Of a stretch of DNA of 64,000 bases, positions 24,631-36,548 are shown one piece after another; positions within the stretch are counted from its first letter, which is position 1, and each line of letters starts with the position of its first letter. Location: NCBI GenBank assembly GCA_015680685.1, contig MNCI01015499.1:153549-217548 (forward strand). The letters run 5' to 3'. The DNA is from Gnetum montanum. Its lineage: Eukaryota > Streptophyta > Gnetopsida > Gnetales > Gnetaceae. A model generated the notes under the pieces. That model ran no database searches. It worked only from the letters and a program-made list of their open reading frames with translations, and was not told where the DNA came from. The position numbers and the translations under genes were made by a program.

Positions 24631-24779
24631 GCATAATCTTTGTTTCCTTTAGATACCTTTCTTTATTTGATTAGGTTATTTTTTATTAGTCACACATTAT
24701 GATTTTATCATTAAGTTCTTATTTAATGATCACAAACTTTTGATCTTATCAAGTATTATTTTCTTTATACTCTAATGGA

Positions 24780-26592
24780 GGTTGATTGCTGATATTAACT
24801 CTTGTGATGATTAATTAAATATTATTTTAATATCTTATTCATGGGGAGTTAAGAAAAATTTCTAAAACTATTCTATGAAAACCTAGTGTTTGATGCCCCC
24901 ATGACATAAAGTGTACCTCTAGTAGCTCAAGGATCGAAGAACAGGTGAAATTAGGTAAGTGGTTTAAAAGTTACAACTCTTAGAAGGCCCTTGAGCTATA
25001 AAAAATGACAAAAAATCTTCTTGAATTTGGGAAAAATAGTAAAAAATAAGCTAAGTATCACATGTATGTATAGGATTTTGTGCCATGTCGACTAAGCCCA
25101 TTGTGTTGATGAGGATGCGTCGACATAGCTATTCGCATCAATTTTTCACCTATGGATATCAAGGGATTTTGAATGAGTTTGGGATTGAAACAAGAGCCAT
25201 ATGAAAGCTAGAAAGTTGGAGAATCATAGAGACAATACAATTGAGGGTATAGTTCAAGAAATTGAAGCAATTTGAGAATATGGGATGACTCATTACAAGA
25301 TGTTTCTAGTGACAAAATAGAGCAAAAATCAAATGTTTCAAGCTATTGAGATGATTGAGTTTGCAATTGGCATATGGTTAGGGAATTAAACTTAAGGTAA
25401 ACCAAAAGAGATGTAAGTGGGTTCTCCCCAAATCAGGCTTATGCTAAATATGCTTTTGCATGACCTCATTACAAGAAGTTTGTAGGCATCTAGGACAATG
25501 AATGATTATTTTAAGTTAAATTATAAAGTCATATGAGAAATTATCTTAGGATGATGCGAACTAGAAAATAAAACTATCAATTTATCATGGCATGAGGTAG
25601 TGAGATGAGAGAAAATGAAGTGAGTGAATGATAAACAAAGAACAATAGATGAATACTCCACATCATGGTCACATGGGACCCTTAGTGAAATTTGTGATTA
25701 AAATAATCTAGCATTGGTTCATTCCAAGTCTAGACCAAGCCCATTCTAATAGTAACCTTGTATTGACATAGTTTTTCGCTTATACCATCAAGAGCCTATG
25801 ACATCCACAAAGGACAACCATCACTCTAAGAGAAGAAGAAAACAAAAGAAGGAAGTAGGTAGGTCCTTAGTTAGAGGGGTGTCTTTAGGCATGGGTAACA
25901 TGTCTTTCTATCCTCATAACCAATGCTTGTAGCCCATGAGATTGTCTAATGGCTGTGTTCTGAATTCTTGTTATTTTATTTTTTTCCATAGGAACCACAC
26001 CATGCAAAGACATGCTTCCTATTTATAGTTGATGGTAGAAGTGATGATATACTAATGAAGATCCATAGAATTGAAGAAGGAAGTTGATACAAGAACACAT
26101 CAAGTCTCCTTGAGATCACATCCTTTAACATTCCCACTTTGTTTTTTCCAGTTCATTGGGTAACAAATTCACATGTTACTTTTTGTCTTAATGTGAAATA
26201 ACCTTCATGTTTCCATGATGCAGACTTCACATGAAATAGATGGAATGGGTGAATTTTGTGAACTCACTATCTAATACTAGCAAAAGAGTGACATATTGTT
26301 AGTAGAGAACATAATCCAAGAACAAAGTTTTTATTTTTACAATCAATCATAACTTTGATAGCTATATTCATAATTTTAAAAATTTGAAGTAGCCATGGAA
26401 CAAAATGATATATTTCGAATATGACAAAATGAAATTAATAGGAAAATAACAAAGAAAAGGAAAATATTTAAATTAAATTCATTAGTAAAATATTTAAGAA
26501 AGTGGAAAACATATAAAGAAAGTTGTAAAACAAAAATAAGAGAAATCAGTTATCCTCATCAATATTTTATGGTAGATGAATATCTTCACCAT
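24780..26592 (-). other. 3' non-coding module inside H
   Basis: Collinear with 27840-29300 of copy C. Shared landmarks are GCCCCCATGAC, GTGGGTTCTCC followed by TC/AG-rich text, GGCATGGGTAACATGTCTT, CACACCATGCAAAGAC and the AAAACAAAAAT repeats near 26540. It begins (- strand sense) with ATGGTGA exactly at the LTR end, matching the start of the module in C after its first purine tract. Confidence 0.65.
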
Positions 26593-27351
26593 TGATGAGT
26601 TGCGAGGTACCCCTACGCTCAACCATATGAATACGAGCGTTTCACGCATGATCCGGTCGAATTCCAAGGACAAAGTGCCTATGTGCCTTTGTGGAACAAT
26701 GATGGGTTGGTTAATTGTTGTCTTCCCAAGCTTACTTGTATGTCATGGTTGTATAGTTAAGTAAGTTTGAGGCATATGATTTTTATGGCTTTTATGTGTT
26801 TTATATCTTGTGCTAGTAAGGAGGGGGAATGAGATAACTAAGTAACTAATCTAATTTAACTATTCATTAGCTAAGTTGTAATTACACCTAACACCAGTAT
26901 CCATTCCCACTCACTGTACACATCATGAACTAGTGCAACACTGTTGGGATTACCAAACGCTAATCAGTACTAGGTTACCAAGCGCTACACGCATGCTCGA
27001 AGCAGTCGTATTGAGTGTATTTAACTAAGAGAGATGTAAGGTGAGAGAGATCATTAATTAACTAGGAAAGAATTAAATAATAAATAACACTAATTAATCT
27101 ATTCTGTATGCTGCAAGGTTTATCATAAAGTTCATCTTTATTGCCGTACACAAAGTGTGCTCAGGTACACAATGCTCGAATAAAGATTCGTTCACTCTAT
27201 GACTCCTACTACGGGCATGCTGAAATAATTCTAACTCTGGAGGGAAAAATTGGCAAGAGTTTGGCTAAGGGACTACCTTCTAATGTGGAAACCAAGGGTG
27301 CCACCTCTTATTTATAGGCAAGGAGGTAGGCCGCGATATCGTGGTTTATCA
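26593..27351 (-). repeat. Athila-like LTR 2, shared by H (5') and C (3')
   Basis: In + orientation it runs from TGATGAGTTGCGAGG to GTGGTTTATCA and is bordered by the purine-tract complement TACCCCCATGATTG. Against LTR 3 I count 20 mismatches over about 232 bases from the TGATGAG end. It is 759 bp and contains a TATA box. No primer-site sequence borders its low-coordinate side, so it could not prime reverse transcription for H. Confidence 0.85.
27309..27316 (-). promoter_or_regulatory. TATA box of LTR 2
   Basis: TATAAATA on the - strand in the context GCCTATAAATAAGAGG, conserved with LTR 3 and with copy A. Confidence 0.7.
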
Positions 27352-29298
27352 TACCCCCATGATTGAATGAAAACTTGTCCTTGAGTTCCTTACAAAATAT
27401 TGGGAAGGTATGGGATTATTAATTGAATGACCATTGACTATGGAATGAGGTGACAGAATCAACATGCTCGATGAACAGATCAACAATACAATACATGACA
27501 GCATTAGTGTTCATGACCACAAAAGTGAACACTATAGATAAATGACATCCAACCTTATTTGGTAGCTGGAAGAGAAGGAGAAGGAGAGAGAAAAAAAAGA
27601 AGACGTGTTATTGCTAATGCCAAGATTGCGCTTTCCATTGTTTATTCCTAGCCATGCCATCAATCTTGCTCCTTTCGTAAATGTTCCAGTTCTGGTCCAT
27701 CCTAAGTCTTTTTTTAGGCCCAGTCCATTATTGTATGATTGTCATCTACACACAAAACACAGTCACAAATAAGCGAGGGTAGATAAATCATAATGCAATT
27801 GGTACATTGCCTCAATGTAAAGTGCATTGGCTAAGTTGTTATTATGGCAGATACTGATTTTGGAGATTTAACATTGGTGACTACCTAAGGTGTAGGGGTT
27901 AGGAAAAATTGAAAAAATTGTGCTAGGGCCCCCATGACTAAGAGTGAACCTCTGGTAGCGGTAAGATGGAAAAAGATAAGGAATAAGAAGAATGGAGAAA
28001 AAGTAACAATGGAAATGCCAATAAAATGGATGTCATGGATGGGGAAGAAACAAAAAATTCTTGATTGCAGGAAATGTTTAAGGGAAAGAAGTTAACAAGT
28101 GCACCAAAAAGGAATGTCAGTGGGTTCTCCTCAAAGCAGGCTCATGCCTTTGATGCCTTGATAGACCCATAAACCAAAGAGTTTGTAGACTCTTGGAATC
28201 TCATTTGGAAGCAAGAGTTAAAAACATACCCACAAGAAATTACCAAGGAAAAACGATGCATCAACCAAGATATGGACTACTGATAAAATCGACAATGAGA
28301 TGAAAAATGGAAAAGAAAGGTGGCAAGGAGAGAATGGAATGGAACCCTAAGAACAAGGTTGTGTAAAGTCCCTTGTATGTATTTTATGGTTAATGTGACC
28401 AAGTAGAACTCATTCCAAATCCAGGCTCAACAAACCACATTCAGTGACCTCGCATCAACACATTCGACTAGCCTATCCTCTTGAAGCAACAAGAATGCCT
28501 TTACAGAAAGTCACCACCATTTCGAGGAGAGCGATATGGAGAACCAAGAAGCAAGAAAGGGCCTTAGTTAGAGGGAAGCTTCAGGCATGGGTAACATGTC
28601 TTCCCAGTACCATAACTAGTGCATGTAGCCCAAGTTCTTTATTGTGTCTATGGGGTGTGCTTTGAATTCTCATTGTTTTTTTTATGTGTTTTTCGCATGA
28701 GAACCACACCATGCAAAGACTTATTTTTATGTACTCAGCTTTCGGTGATTTGATGAATGGTCAGAATGGCAGAAAACCTAAAGAAAAAGAATCCAAGCAC
28801 TCAAAAGAATAGCCAGCATAAATGCATCAAAACCCCTTGAAGTCACACCCTTTTCATCCTTTGAGTCCTTCCTTAGTTTGAGAAATACCCAGCCACCAAT
28901 TCGTTAACCGTGTTTATTAGAGAAAGGGATTGTACAATTTCAAGCCAAGGGAGACCATAGGATTTTATGGATGCATGAAATTTGTGGACTGATTACTTGT
29001 TTGATTAATAGAACCATACCTTAATATCAACATCATACTTCAAAGGTAAAATCCAAACATTAGCAATCAATATGATATTATTCATAGCACCATCATGAAC
29101 ACTTATTGGATGATGAACAAAATAAAGTAATCACACAAAGAAATGGTAAAAATATGAACGATGGTGTAAAACAAAAACAAGAAAGATTAAAGAAATGTGC
29201 AAAATAAAAATGTGTAAAACAAAAATGTGTAAAACAAAAACGTGTAAAATAAAAATGTCTAAAACAAAAATTTAGAAAGAGCTGAGGGCCTTCAATGA
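27352..29298 (-). other. 3' non-coding module of copy C
   Basis: About 1.95 kb between integrase and LTR with no supported gene. It is bordered by two CATGGGGG-type purine tracts on the - strand: one near 29309-29325 next to integrase, one at 27352-27362 next to the LTR. AAAATGTGTAAAACAAAA-type short repeats occupy 29170-29270 and give a spurious phenylalanine-rich frame. Confidence 0.7.
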
Positions 29299-30640
29299 TT
29301 AGCAGAGGTGACCATCTCCCCCATGACTGAGTTGGAAGGAGGAGATCCAAAATAATGGGCTAGGTTGCCCACCTTTAGAGGTAGTATATGTTCTGGCCAT
29401 CCTAATCTCATGGAAAGGTTTTGTTTGTTGCACGTTGACTAACAGTCTTTTATCTGGGCTCTTAAGTTTATATAATATGGTCATGGCCTCTAAAGGAAAA
29501 GTTGCATAGATAGTGTAAGGTCCTTCCCATAGTGTTTGAACTTTGGTACATTGTGACACATGTGTGGGGTTCTAGTAGAGAACCTTATCTCCTGGCTGAT
29601 ACTTAACTTTCCTAATTTTCAGGTCATGGCGTTGTTTATTGAATGCCTTATGCAACTCATTAGATGATAGGGTAGCTAGTCGGTTCTCATCTAGCAAGTT
29701 AAGAGTCATAAACCTTTGTTTTTGTGCTAGATCAAGGTCAAGGTTGAGGTCACATGCCGTGGCTAGTGTACGGCGCTTAGTTTGGATAGAGAGTGTTGGA
29801 AGTTTTCCATACACTAACTCGTAGGGAGAGTAGCCTATAGGGAGTTTTTATGTGTACGGAGCTTAGTTTGGATAGGGAGCATTGGAAGTTTTTCATACAC
29901 TAACTCGTAGGGAGAGTAGCCTACAGGGAGTTTTCATGTGGAGTGGTATGCCCAAAGAGCATCATTCAGTTTAGTGCTCCAGTCTCGCCTATACTTGCTA
30001 ATGGTTCTAATCAGTATCTTAGTAATCACCCTATTGGTGACCTCAGCTTGACTGTTTTCTTGGGGTGGTATGGTGTAGTCAATTTGTGCTCAACCCCTAA
30101 GCGTTGCATTAACTTATGAAAAGTTGCACCTGTGAAGTGTGTTCCATTATTTGAGATAAGTGCACATGACACACCAAACCTTTGATGACTTGTTGTTGAA
30201 CAGATCATGTAGCTGTAGATGATGTGCAATATTTAATGGTAGCTACTTTAGCCCATTTTGTTAAGTAGTCTACGGAAACTATGATGTAAGCTTTTACATT
30301 GGACATTGGTGTAATGGGCCCCATGAAATCAATTCCCCAAATGTCGAAGGGTTTTAATAGTTGAATCCATTGATGCAAACCCTTCATTCTAGCAGTCATT
30401 CCCCCATCACGTTGATAGTGCTCACAAGATTGGACGAATTGATTGGTGTCCCAGAACAAGGTAGGCTAATAATATCCTGTAAGTAGGATCTTGATGGCCA
30501 TTCGTTTCCTAGCATAATGACCCCCACAAGGGCCCTCATGAGAATCTTGGAGAAATCTTAGTTGATCTCTATTGAGAACACACCATCGAACCAAGCCATT
30601 GGAACATACTTTGTAAACTTGTCCATTGATTTCCATAAAG
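29299..30640 (-). pseudogene. Athila-like integrase, copy C
   Basis: The zinc-binding part lies at about 30640-30390 (GHYARKRMAIKILL, SCEHYQ). The core follows, with GIDFMGPITPM near 30330 (first Asp) and SNNGTHFTG near 30150, where the expected second catalytic Asp is Asn. The C-terminal domain is open in two stretches, 29814-29572 (LHKAFNKQRHDLKIRKVKY) and 29559-29299 (TLWEGPYTIYATF, RLLVNVQQTKPF). An 86 bp tandem duplication interrupts the region between core and C-terminal domain. Stops and frameshifts make it inactive. Confidence 0.85.
29767..29938. repeat. 86 bp direct tandem duplication in C integrase
   Basis: 29767-29852 and 29853-29938 are near-identical, both starting TGTACGG(C/A)GCTTAGTTTGGATAG and ending at the CTCCCTATAGGC-type phrase. 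The other copies have the segment once, so this is a local duplication. 86 is not a multiple of three, so it also shifts the frame. Confidence 0.85.
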
Positions 30641-30830
30641 TACTTCTCTTTGTGAAGAAACTGTTGTTTCTTCTTAAGGTCTAGCTCTTATGGTGCTTGT
30701 TGGGTAAGAAGATAGGTAAGAATGCTACTGTACTAGTTTGTCTCCATGGGTGATTGGTTATTCACTACACCAGCAAAGAGGAACTCATTGGGAAGTGATC
30801 AGAAATGGGATACTCATCCTCTTTGCTGTC

Positions 30831-32470
30831 CTAGTGCAACTGAGATAAATGATCGGCAACTACGTTCTTGGTGCCTTTACGATCGATCATTGTTAAATCG
30901 AACTCTTGTAGGATTACCAGCCATCGTAGAATACAAGGGCTTACCATTGGCTTATTCATGAGGAACTGGATTGCACTATGATCTATGTGTATGAATACTT
31001 TGTACCGCAATACATAGTGCCTAAATTTTTCTTGTGCACACACTACAACCATTAATTCTTTTTCTGTAGTAGTGTAGTTAATTTGTTCACCAGCTATACT
31101 TTTACTTACACAGTGGATGTAATAAGGACATTTCTGGTCATCTAATTGTGTAAGTACAACTCCTAAGGCATAGTTGGATGCATCAGTCATGACATGGAAT
31201 GGTCTAGACCAGTCAGGAGCTTGTAGAATGGGTGTTTCTACCAGCTTCTGTTTCAGAGTTTCGAAAGCTAGTTCACATTCCTTGGTCCACTTGAAGGGTA
31301 TGTCCTTTTTCATTAGCTCTACCAATGGTATGGCAATCTTTGAAAAGTTTTCTATGAATCTCCTATAGTAGCCAGTGTGTCCAAGGAATGGCCGAATGTC
31401 TTTGACAGTTTCTAGTTGATAGGTGATTCCTTGGATGATTTTGATTTTCTCAAGGTCTACCTCTATCCCTACATATGAAATTTTATGACCAAGTACTATG
31501 CCTTCTTGGACCATCAAATAGCTTTTTTGCCAGTTGAGCCTCAAATTAGTTTTTACACATCTTTTCAGCACTTACTCTAATCGGTTCATGGATTGATCAA
31601 AACTTGCTCCATAAGTGGAGAAGTCATCCGTAAAGACTTCGACACCATTTCCTATTTGCTGCTAGAATGTGCTTAGAACTAAGTGTTGAAACATGGTAGG
31701 GGCATTGCACAAGCCAAATGGTATTTTTTTTATACAAACGTTCCTTAAGGACTTGTGAATGTAGTTTTTTCTTAGTCTTCTAGGGCTATTTATATTTGGT
31801 TGTATTCGCTATATCCATCCAGAAAACTATAATAGCGATGCCCTACGATTGTGTCTAACACTTGGTTAACAAATGGCAATGGAAAATGATCCTTGAATGT
31901 TGCCATGTTTAGCAGCCTAAAATCTATGCACACCCTCCATTTGCCTCCCTTTTTAGGCACGATTACTGAGGGGCTAACCCATTCGCTATTAGTATGGAGT
32001 ATATGAACCCAGCCTTTAGAAGCTAATCGATTTGTTCTTTTACTACTTGCTTCAACTTTGGATTCAATTACCACTGTGGTTGTTTCCAAGGCTTCATGGA
32101 GGAGTTAGTGTAAATCCTATGTTGGCATATCCTAGGATCGATTCCGGTTGACTCCGGATATGACCAGGTAAAGGCTTTTGACTACTTGTTTATTACCTTT
32201 AGCAAACTCTCTTTTTGTTGTGAAGAAAGTCTTGCGTTGATGATTACCAGTTTTCCATTCTTAAGAAACATGTATTCTATACCGATGGACAATGGTTTTA
32301 ACTTTAGGGGCTCTTGTTTAAATTTCTTAGGAATTTCCAACTTCCCCCAGTTGATGTTTTCTAAGTTAGGACTAGGAAGTTGGCGGTGGACTTACTCTAA
32401 TGCATCTATGCTATCTATGTAAGCGCAAGTCAAACCCTTAGTTAGTTCCATGCATATAAGTGAGCTGCTT
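30831..32470 (-). pseudogene. Athila-like RT-RNase H, copy C
   Basis: The best preserved pol of the family here. An open stretch at 32089-31790 holds the fingers and early palm (VPKKGGKWRVCIDFR, FLDGYSEYNQI). The active site near 31623-31637 is V-F-T-D-D, so both aspartates are kept. A 246-codon open stretch (31571-30831) covers the RT thumb (GIVLGHKISYVGIEVD, GHTGYYRRFIENFSK), the connection and RNase H (MTDASNYALG, FIHIDHSAIQFLMNK, and ending NVVADHLSQL). The stretch between palm and thumb has frame breaks. The upstream linker (32470-32100) matches copies A and B. Confidence 0.87.
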
Positions 32471-32490
32471 TCTTGATCAACTATTAGCCA

Positions 32491-33594
32491 CTAGGTGTCT
32501 TCTTGTCGTGTGGTTGTTGCATACAGGCACCTTTTTATGTTGATCATTTGTGCACACTGATTGCATGTAGGCAATGTTAAAATTGACACAACCCATGGTC
32601 TCTGCATGCAATTGCACCTTGTGTCACTGTATGCGATGCATGGAACCTTCTTCTTCTTGATCTTTCTGAAAGTATTTTTCTTAGATATTTCTAGAGAAAG
32701 ATCGTAGATACCTAGGTGTGCATCGATAATGCTTAGCCATGCCCTTTCCATTATGATTGGAAGGTCCCCCTTATTGTTGTTCACTTGAATCACCAGGAAG
32801 TCAGTTAGATACGACCATCCACAAACAATGGTAAGAATGTCCTCCACTAATCCCAAGGGAACATTGATGGACTGGTAAGAAAATTCTAAACGGACGTTGC
32901 TCTTTTTTAATGGAGGCAGGTTCTAGGCCTTATACATTTCTTGGGATATTAGGTTGACACCGAAACCTAAATCCAAAAGAGCTTTGCATCTCTCATTCCC
33001 AACAATTTGTAGATATATTAGGGGACTCCTAGGATCAGAGAATTTCCTAGGAAGGTGGCCAACTTTGATCCAATCAGTAACAACATGTGTTAACATGACC
33101 ATATAGGTTGAATGCGGTGTTAAGTTTGAAGGGGGTTCTGAAGCTTTATTTGATACAGAGGCATCTAAAGACTCAGCCGCTTGGGGTTGCAAAGGCTTGG
33201 TTGGACTGTTGGTTTTGAAGAAAGATATTTTCTTCGTATAGTTAGAACCAACAGTAGGTTGAGGATTAATAGCCCTTATGACATTATGTTGCTGTGGCTG
33301 AGTAGGGAGTTCACCTTGCATTGTTGGAGTAGGTGGTAATGGAGCTATTGGTGGGAGAGATGTGATTGAATTGGAAGGATGGTACACTTGTGGGATGTCA
33401 CCCCTAGGAGAGGGAGTCCTATAGTACTCGTGGGCTTGGTAGTGATGATGAGGAGTAATGTGACCTATAGTACACGTAATATCCATATGGGTTAGGTTGC
33501 CGGTAAGGATATTGTTGCCTTGGTGGTGGCATTTCCCATGATTGTGGGTGTTGCCACTGTTGATGTTGCTCAATTGGTTATGGTGGAGTTCCAC
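32491..33594 (-). pseudogene. Athila-like gag tail and protease, copy C
   Basis: Two open stretches, 33594-32923 and 32856-32491, broken by one stop between them. The first encodes a Q/P/N-rich gag tail and the start of protease (DWIKVGHLPRKF, LLDLGFGVNLIS). The second encodes the rest (GLVEDILTIVCGW, DFLVIQVNN, LPIIMERAW, IYDLSLEISKK). The D-L-G active-site loop is intact. This part of copy C is close to complete apart from the interruption. Confidence 0.85.
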
Positions 33595-35607
33595 TTGGAT
33601 AATACGTTAAAGGTTGGCAGAATTGCCTTGGGTTACCTTGGGGATAAAGTAACTGTCGGGATGTTTGCCATTTGTTTAAACATGGATTAAGTGCATACAC
33701 CCAGACTCTTGCAAATGTGAGATCACCAGGCAACATCCCTTAGGATGGTCATATTGACATATCTCGCATCCACTATCATCATCTATATCTGAGTCCACAA
33801 CATCTTCAATAATAGAAACTTTACTCTTACCCTTGTTACATGCATTTTCTACTTCTCTCTTTTTCCTTTTTTCACGATCACTACCTTGCTCTCTAGGATC
33901 ATCTACTATTTTGAGAACAGTTTGAAACCTACTATCCAGGGAGTCCCACATTTTTTCTACCTTTGTCGATACTTCTGATGATAACTTTTGGATATGTAAT
34001 GTTTTCTTATTCACCATCTCTTTGAGTGGTGACTCTTCCTCATCCTCAAAAAAACTTACTCCCTTCTTCCAGAGGGAAGGATCTTGGTTATGTTCTTCCA
34101 CACACACTCTCTTTCATAGCTCACCTTCTTCCTTAGCAACTTGCTCTAGTAGTATGTGAATTTGAGGAGACCTAAGCTCGGATAACCTTCCTTGGGCATA
34201 AGTCCTAAGGGTTCTTCTTGTTTCATGCCTAAGCCTATCTATGAGATGGCATAGTTGATCCCGCTGCGAATAATCATGGCTAGGACAGCGATGTAATAGT
34301 GCATAATAGCAGCCCATGGTAGCATCCAAAGGTTCATGACTTCCTTGTTTCCATCCTTGGATTTACTTTCGCAGGTTAGACACCCGGGAGTACATTTGGT
34401 ACTTATCATTGAACAATTCTAACATGGTACTCCACCTATGAATGGATTCTAGTTCTAAGGACTAGTACAAGCTTTCAGCTTCTTTTATTAGTGTTCATGG
34501 GAATAACTTAAGTTTTTGCCACTTGTTTTCTATGTCTTGAAAGGCACACACATCATGAAATGCTTGTAAGTGATTTTGAGGATTAGCGTTATATCCCCCT
34601 TCAAATCGTGGGATGTTATTCATGTCTAACCTCTTGATCCTACTATCTTTTTGGTGCCTTGTTGGAACTCTCATAGCCTCAGTTATATCTAGCATGGTTT
34701 GTGTGGCGAGTAGGGGTTCATCATGATCATCTTGTTTGTAGAGTCTATGGTGCCTATGTAGTTCCCTACTCTCCCTTCTTCTATGGCGTGATTTCCTAAA
34801 GTTCCCTCATCCTCTGTCTTGGTTTTCTCGTCTATGACTTCCACTTTGTTTGCCCTTATCCTCATGATTTGTTTCTCTATGGCTACGTCTAAACACGGAA
34901 GGAGAGGATGAAGGAGACGATGAAGATGAAGAAGAAGGAGAATTGCCATCATGACAATGTCTACTACCTTTTCTTTGGTGGTCTCTACCTTGATCGCGAT
35001 TGTTATCAGAATGCCCATCTTTGTCATGTGTCTTTGTTCCTTTTTTGGATAATTTGTGTCCATTGGTATCAGCACCTGGGTTGTGAATAGTAGAATGAAG
35101 GTTCTAATACACAACCCCTCGGCCAAAGTCAAGGGAAGGAAAATCATTATGTGGATGACAATCTGAGGCAGGTTCATCACCCTCAATTTTGCTTAAAATG
35201 TGTAAGGCATCCTTAGACCATTTTCCCTTCAAGGACTTATGGTGTCTCTCCTGTTGCAAATCCCTTTGACGTTGCTCTTCTATGGGACGATAGTCTCTTG
35301 AATCATAATCTTGTGTAATGTATTCTGCATGTAAGTGTTGCATACCTATTCATGTGAGAGCACGAAGAAGCATACTTGGGACTGAATGGTCGGGAGGTAA
35401 CACTATGTTACCTTCTAAGTCATGCCAACAACACTGTTCATCTTAGTGGAGAATAAAGGTGAAGTCGGGTACATATTTAGTGAGATGAATATATACCACA
35501 CGAAACTATGGGGGGATTGGCAAATCAATGTCATGTGTTTCCTTTTGCCGATTGTTTCTTGTGTTAGTCCTAGGTGGTGAAGTGCTTTTGTACGAAGAAG
35601 AAGGCAT
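33595..35607 (-). pseudogene. Athila-like gag, copy C (includes the true N-terminus)
   Basis: The start is taken at the ATG 35607-35605, about 110 bp after the primer site. It reads MPSSSYKSTSPPRTN and remains in one frame through several stops into HAEYITQDYDSRDYRP near 35300. A K/H/S-rich region (35100-34700) precedes the gag core, MNNIPRFEGGYNANP at about 34624. The C-terminal stretch 34107-33676 contains an intact CEICQYDHPKGCC knuckle (C-x2-C-x3-H-x3-C), which A and B have damaged. Only C and F show the gag N-terminus, because A is cut by the window edge and B by the duplication. Binding of genomic RNA is the expected role of the knuckle. Confidence 0.83.
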
Positions 35608-35719
35608 CTTGTCTTGTTCAGTGTGCAATCTACTATTATATTTTTTTTCTTAATCAACCCTAAGGGTTCTTTCCAACAATGTAAATGATTTCCTAAGTTC
35701 TACTTAGTGCACAAACAAC

Positions 35720-35742
35720 TAAGTCCCTAGCAACGGTGCCAA
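35720..35742 (-). other. Primer binding site of copy C
   Basis: Directly after the LTR end the - strand reads TTGGCACCGTTGCTAGGGAC, the form seen in many Athila-type elements (TTGGCGCCGTTGC...). A tRNA 3' end would prime minus-strand synthesis here. It is the only clear primer site in the Athila ladder. Confidence 0.75.
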
Positions 35743-36548
35743 TGATGAGTGGCGAGGTACCCCTATGCTCAACTATATGAATACGAGCATTTCAAGCATG
35801 ATTCGGTCAAATTCCAAGGACTAAGTGCCTATGTGCCTTTGTGGAATGATAATAGGTTGGTTAATCATTGTCTTCCAAAACTTACTTGTATGTTATGGTT
35901 GTATGGTTAAGTAAGTTTGAGACATATGATTTTTATGGCTTTTATTTGTTTTATATCTTGTGCTAGTAAGGAGGGGGAGAGAGATAACTAAGTAACTAAT
36001 CTAATTTAACTATTCATTAGCTAAGTTCTAATTACTCGTAATACCAATATCCGTTCCCACTCTCCGTACACATCCTAAACCAGTGCAACGCTACTGGGAT
36101 TACCAAACGCTAATCGTTACTAGGTTACCAAGCACTACATGCATGCTTGAAGTGGTCATATTGAGTGTATTTAACTAAGAGAGTTGTAAGGTGAGAGAGA
36201 TCATCAATTAACTAGAAAAGCATTAAATAATAATTAACACTAATTAATCTATTCTGTATGCTGCAAGGTTTATCATAAAGTTTGTCTTTATTACCGTACA
36301 CAAACTGTGTTCAGGTACACAATGCTCGAATAAAGATTTGTTCACTCTATGACTCCTACTGTGGGCACGCTAAAATAATTCTAACTCTGGAGGGAAAAAT
36401 TGATAAGAGTTTGGCTAAGAGACTAAATTCTAATGTGGAAACCAAGGGCACCACCTCTTATTTATAGGCAAGGAGGCAGGCCGCAATATTGGGTATCCAA
36501 CATCGCATGGTTGATTCGATATCGCAGACACAATATCGAAATTCATTA
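35743..36548 (-). repeat. Athila-like LTR 3, shared by C (5') and F (3')
   Basis: It runs (+ orientation) from TGATGAGTGGCGAGG to AAATTCATTA. On its low side is the primer site of copy C; on its high side, with no spacer, is the integrase end of copy F. One LTR therefore serves as 5' LTR of C and 3' LTR of F. Length is 806 bp. Its outer (U3) end is TAATGAAT in place of TGATAAAC. Confidence 0.83.
36459..36466 (-). promoter_or_regulatory. TATA box of LTR 3
   Basis: TATAAATA on the - strand in the same GCC...AGAGG context as LTR 2; this is the core promoter expected to drive copy C. Confidence 0.7.

Larger units (their letters stand above)
20748..27351 (-). mobile_element. Non-autonomous LTR unit H (LTR, non-coding module with extra gene, LTR)
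   Basis: Two Athila-family LTRs in - orientation (20748-21651 and 26593-27351) enclose about 4.9 kb that lacks gag, protease, RT and integrase. The interior consists of the family's 3' non-coding module (24780-26592, and 21652 to about 21850) split by a segment with one extra gene (22192-24630). The interior joins the right LTR at the point where copy C goes from integrase to non-coding sequence. The right LTR is also the 3' LTR of copy C. This fits a LARD-like derivative mobilised by autonomous relatives, or a recombination product. Confidence 0.55.
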
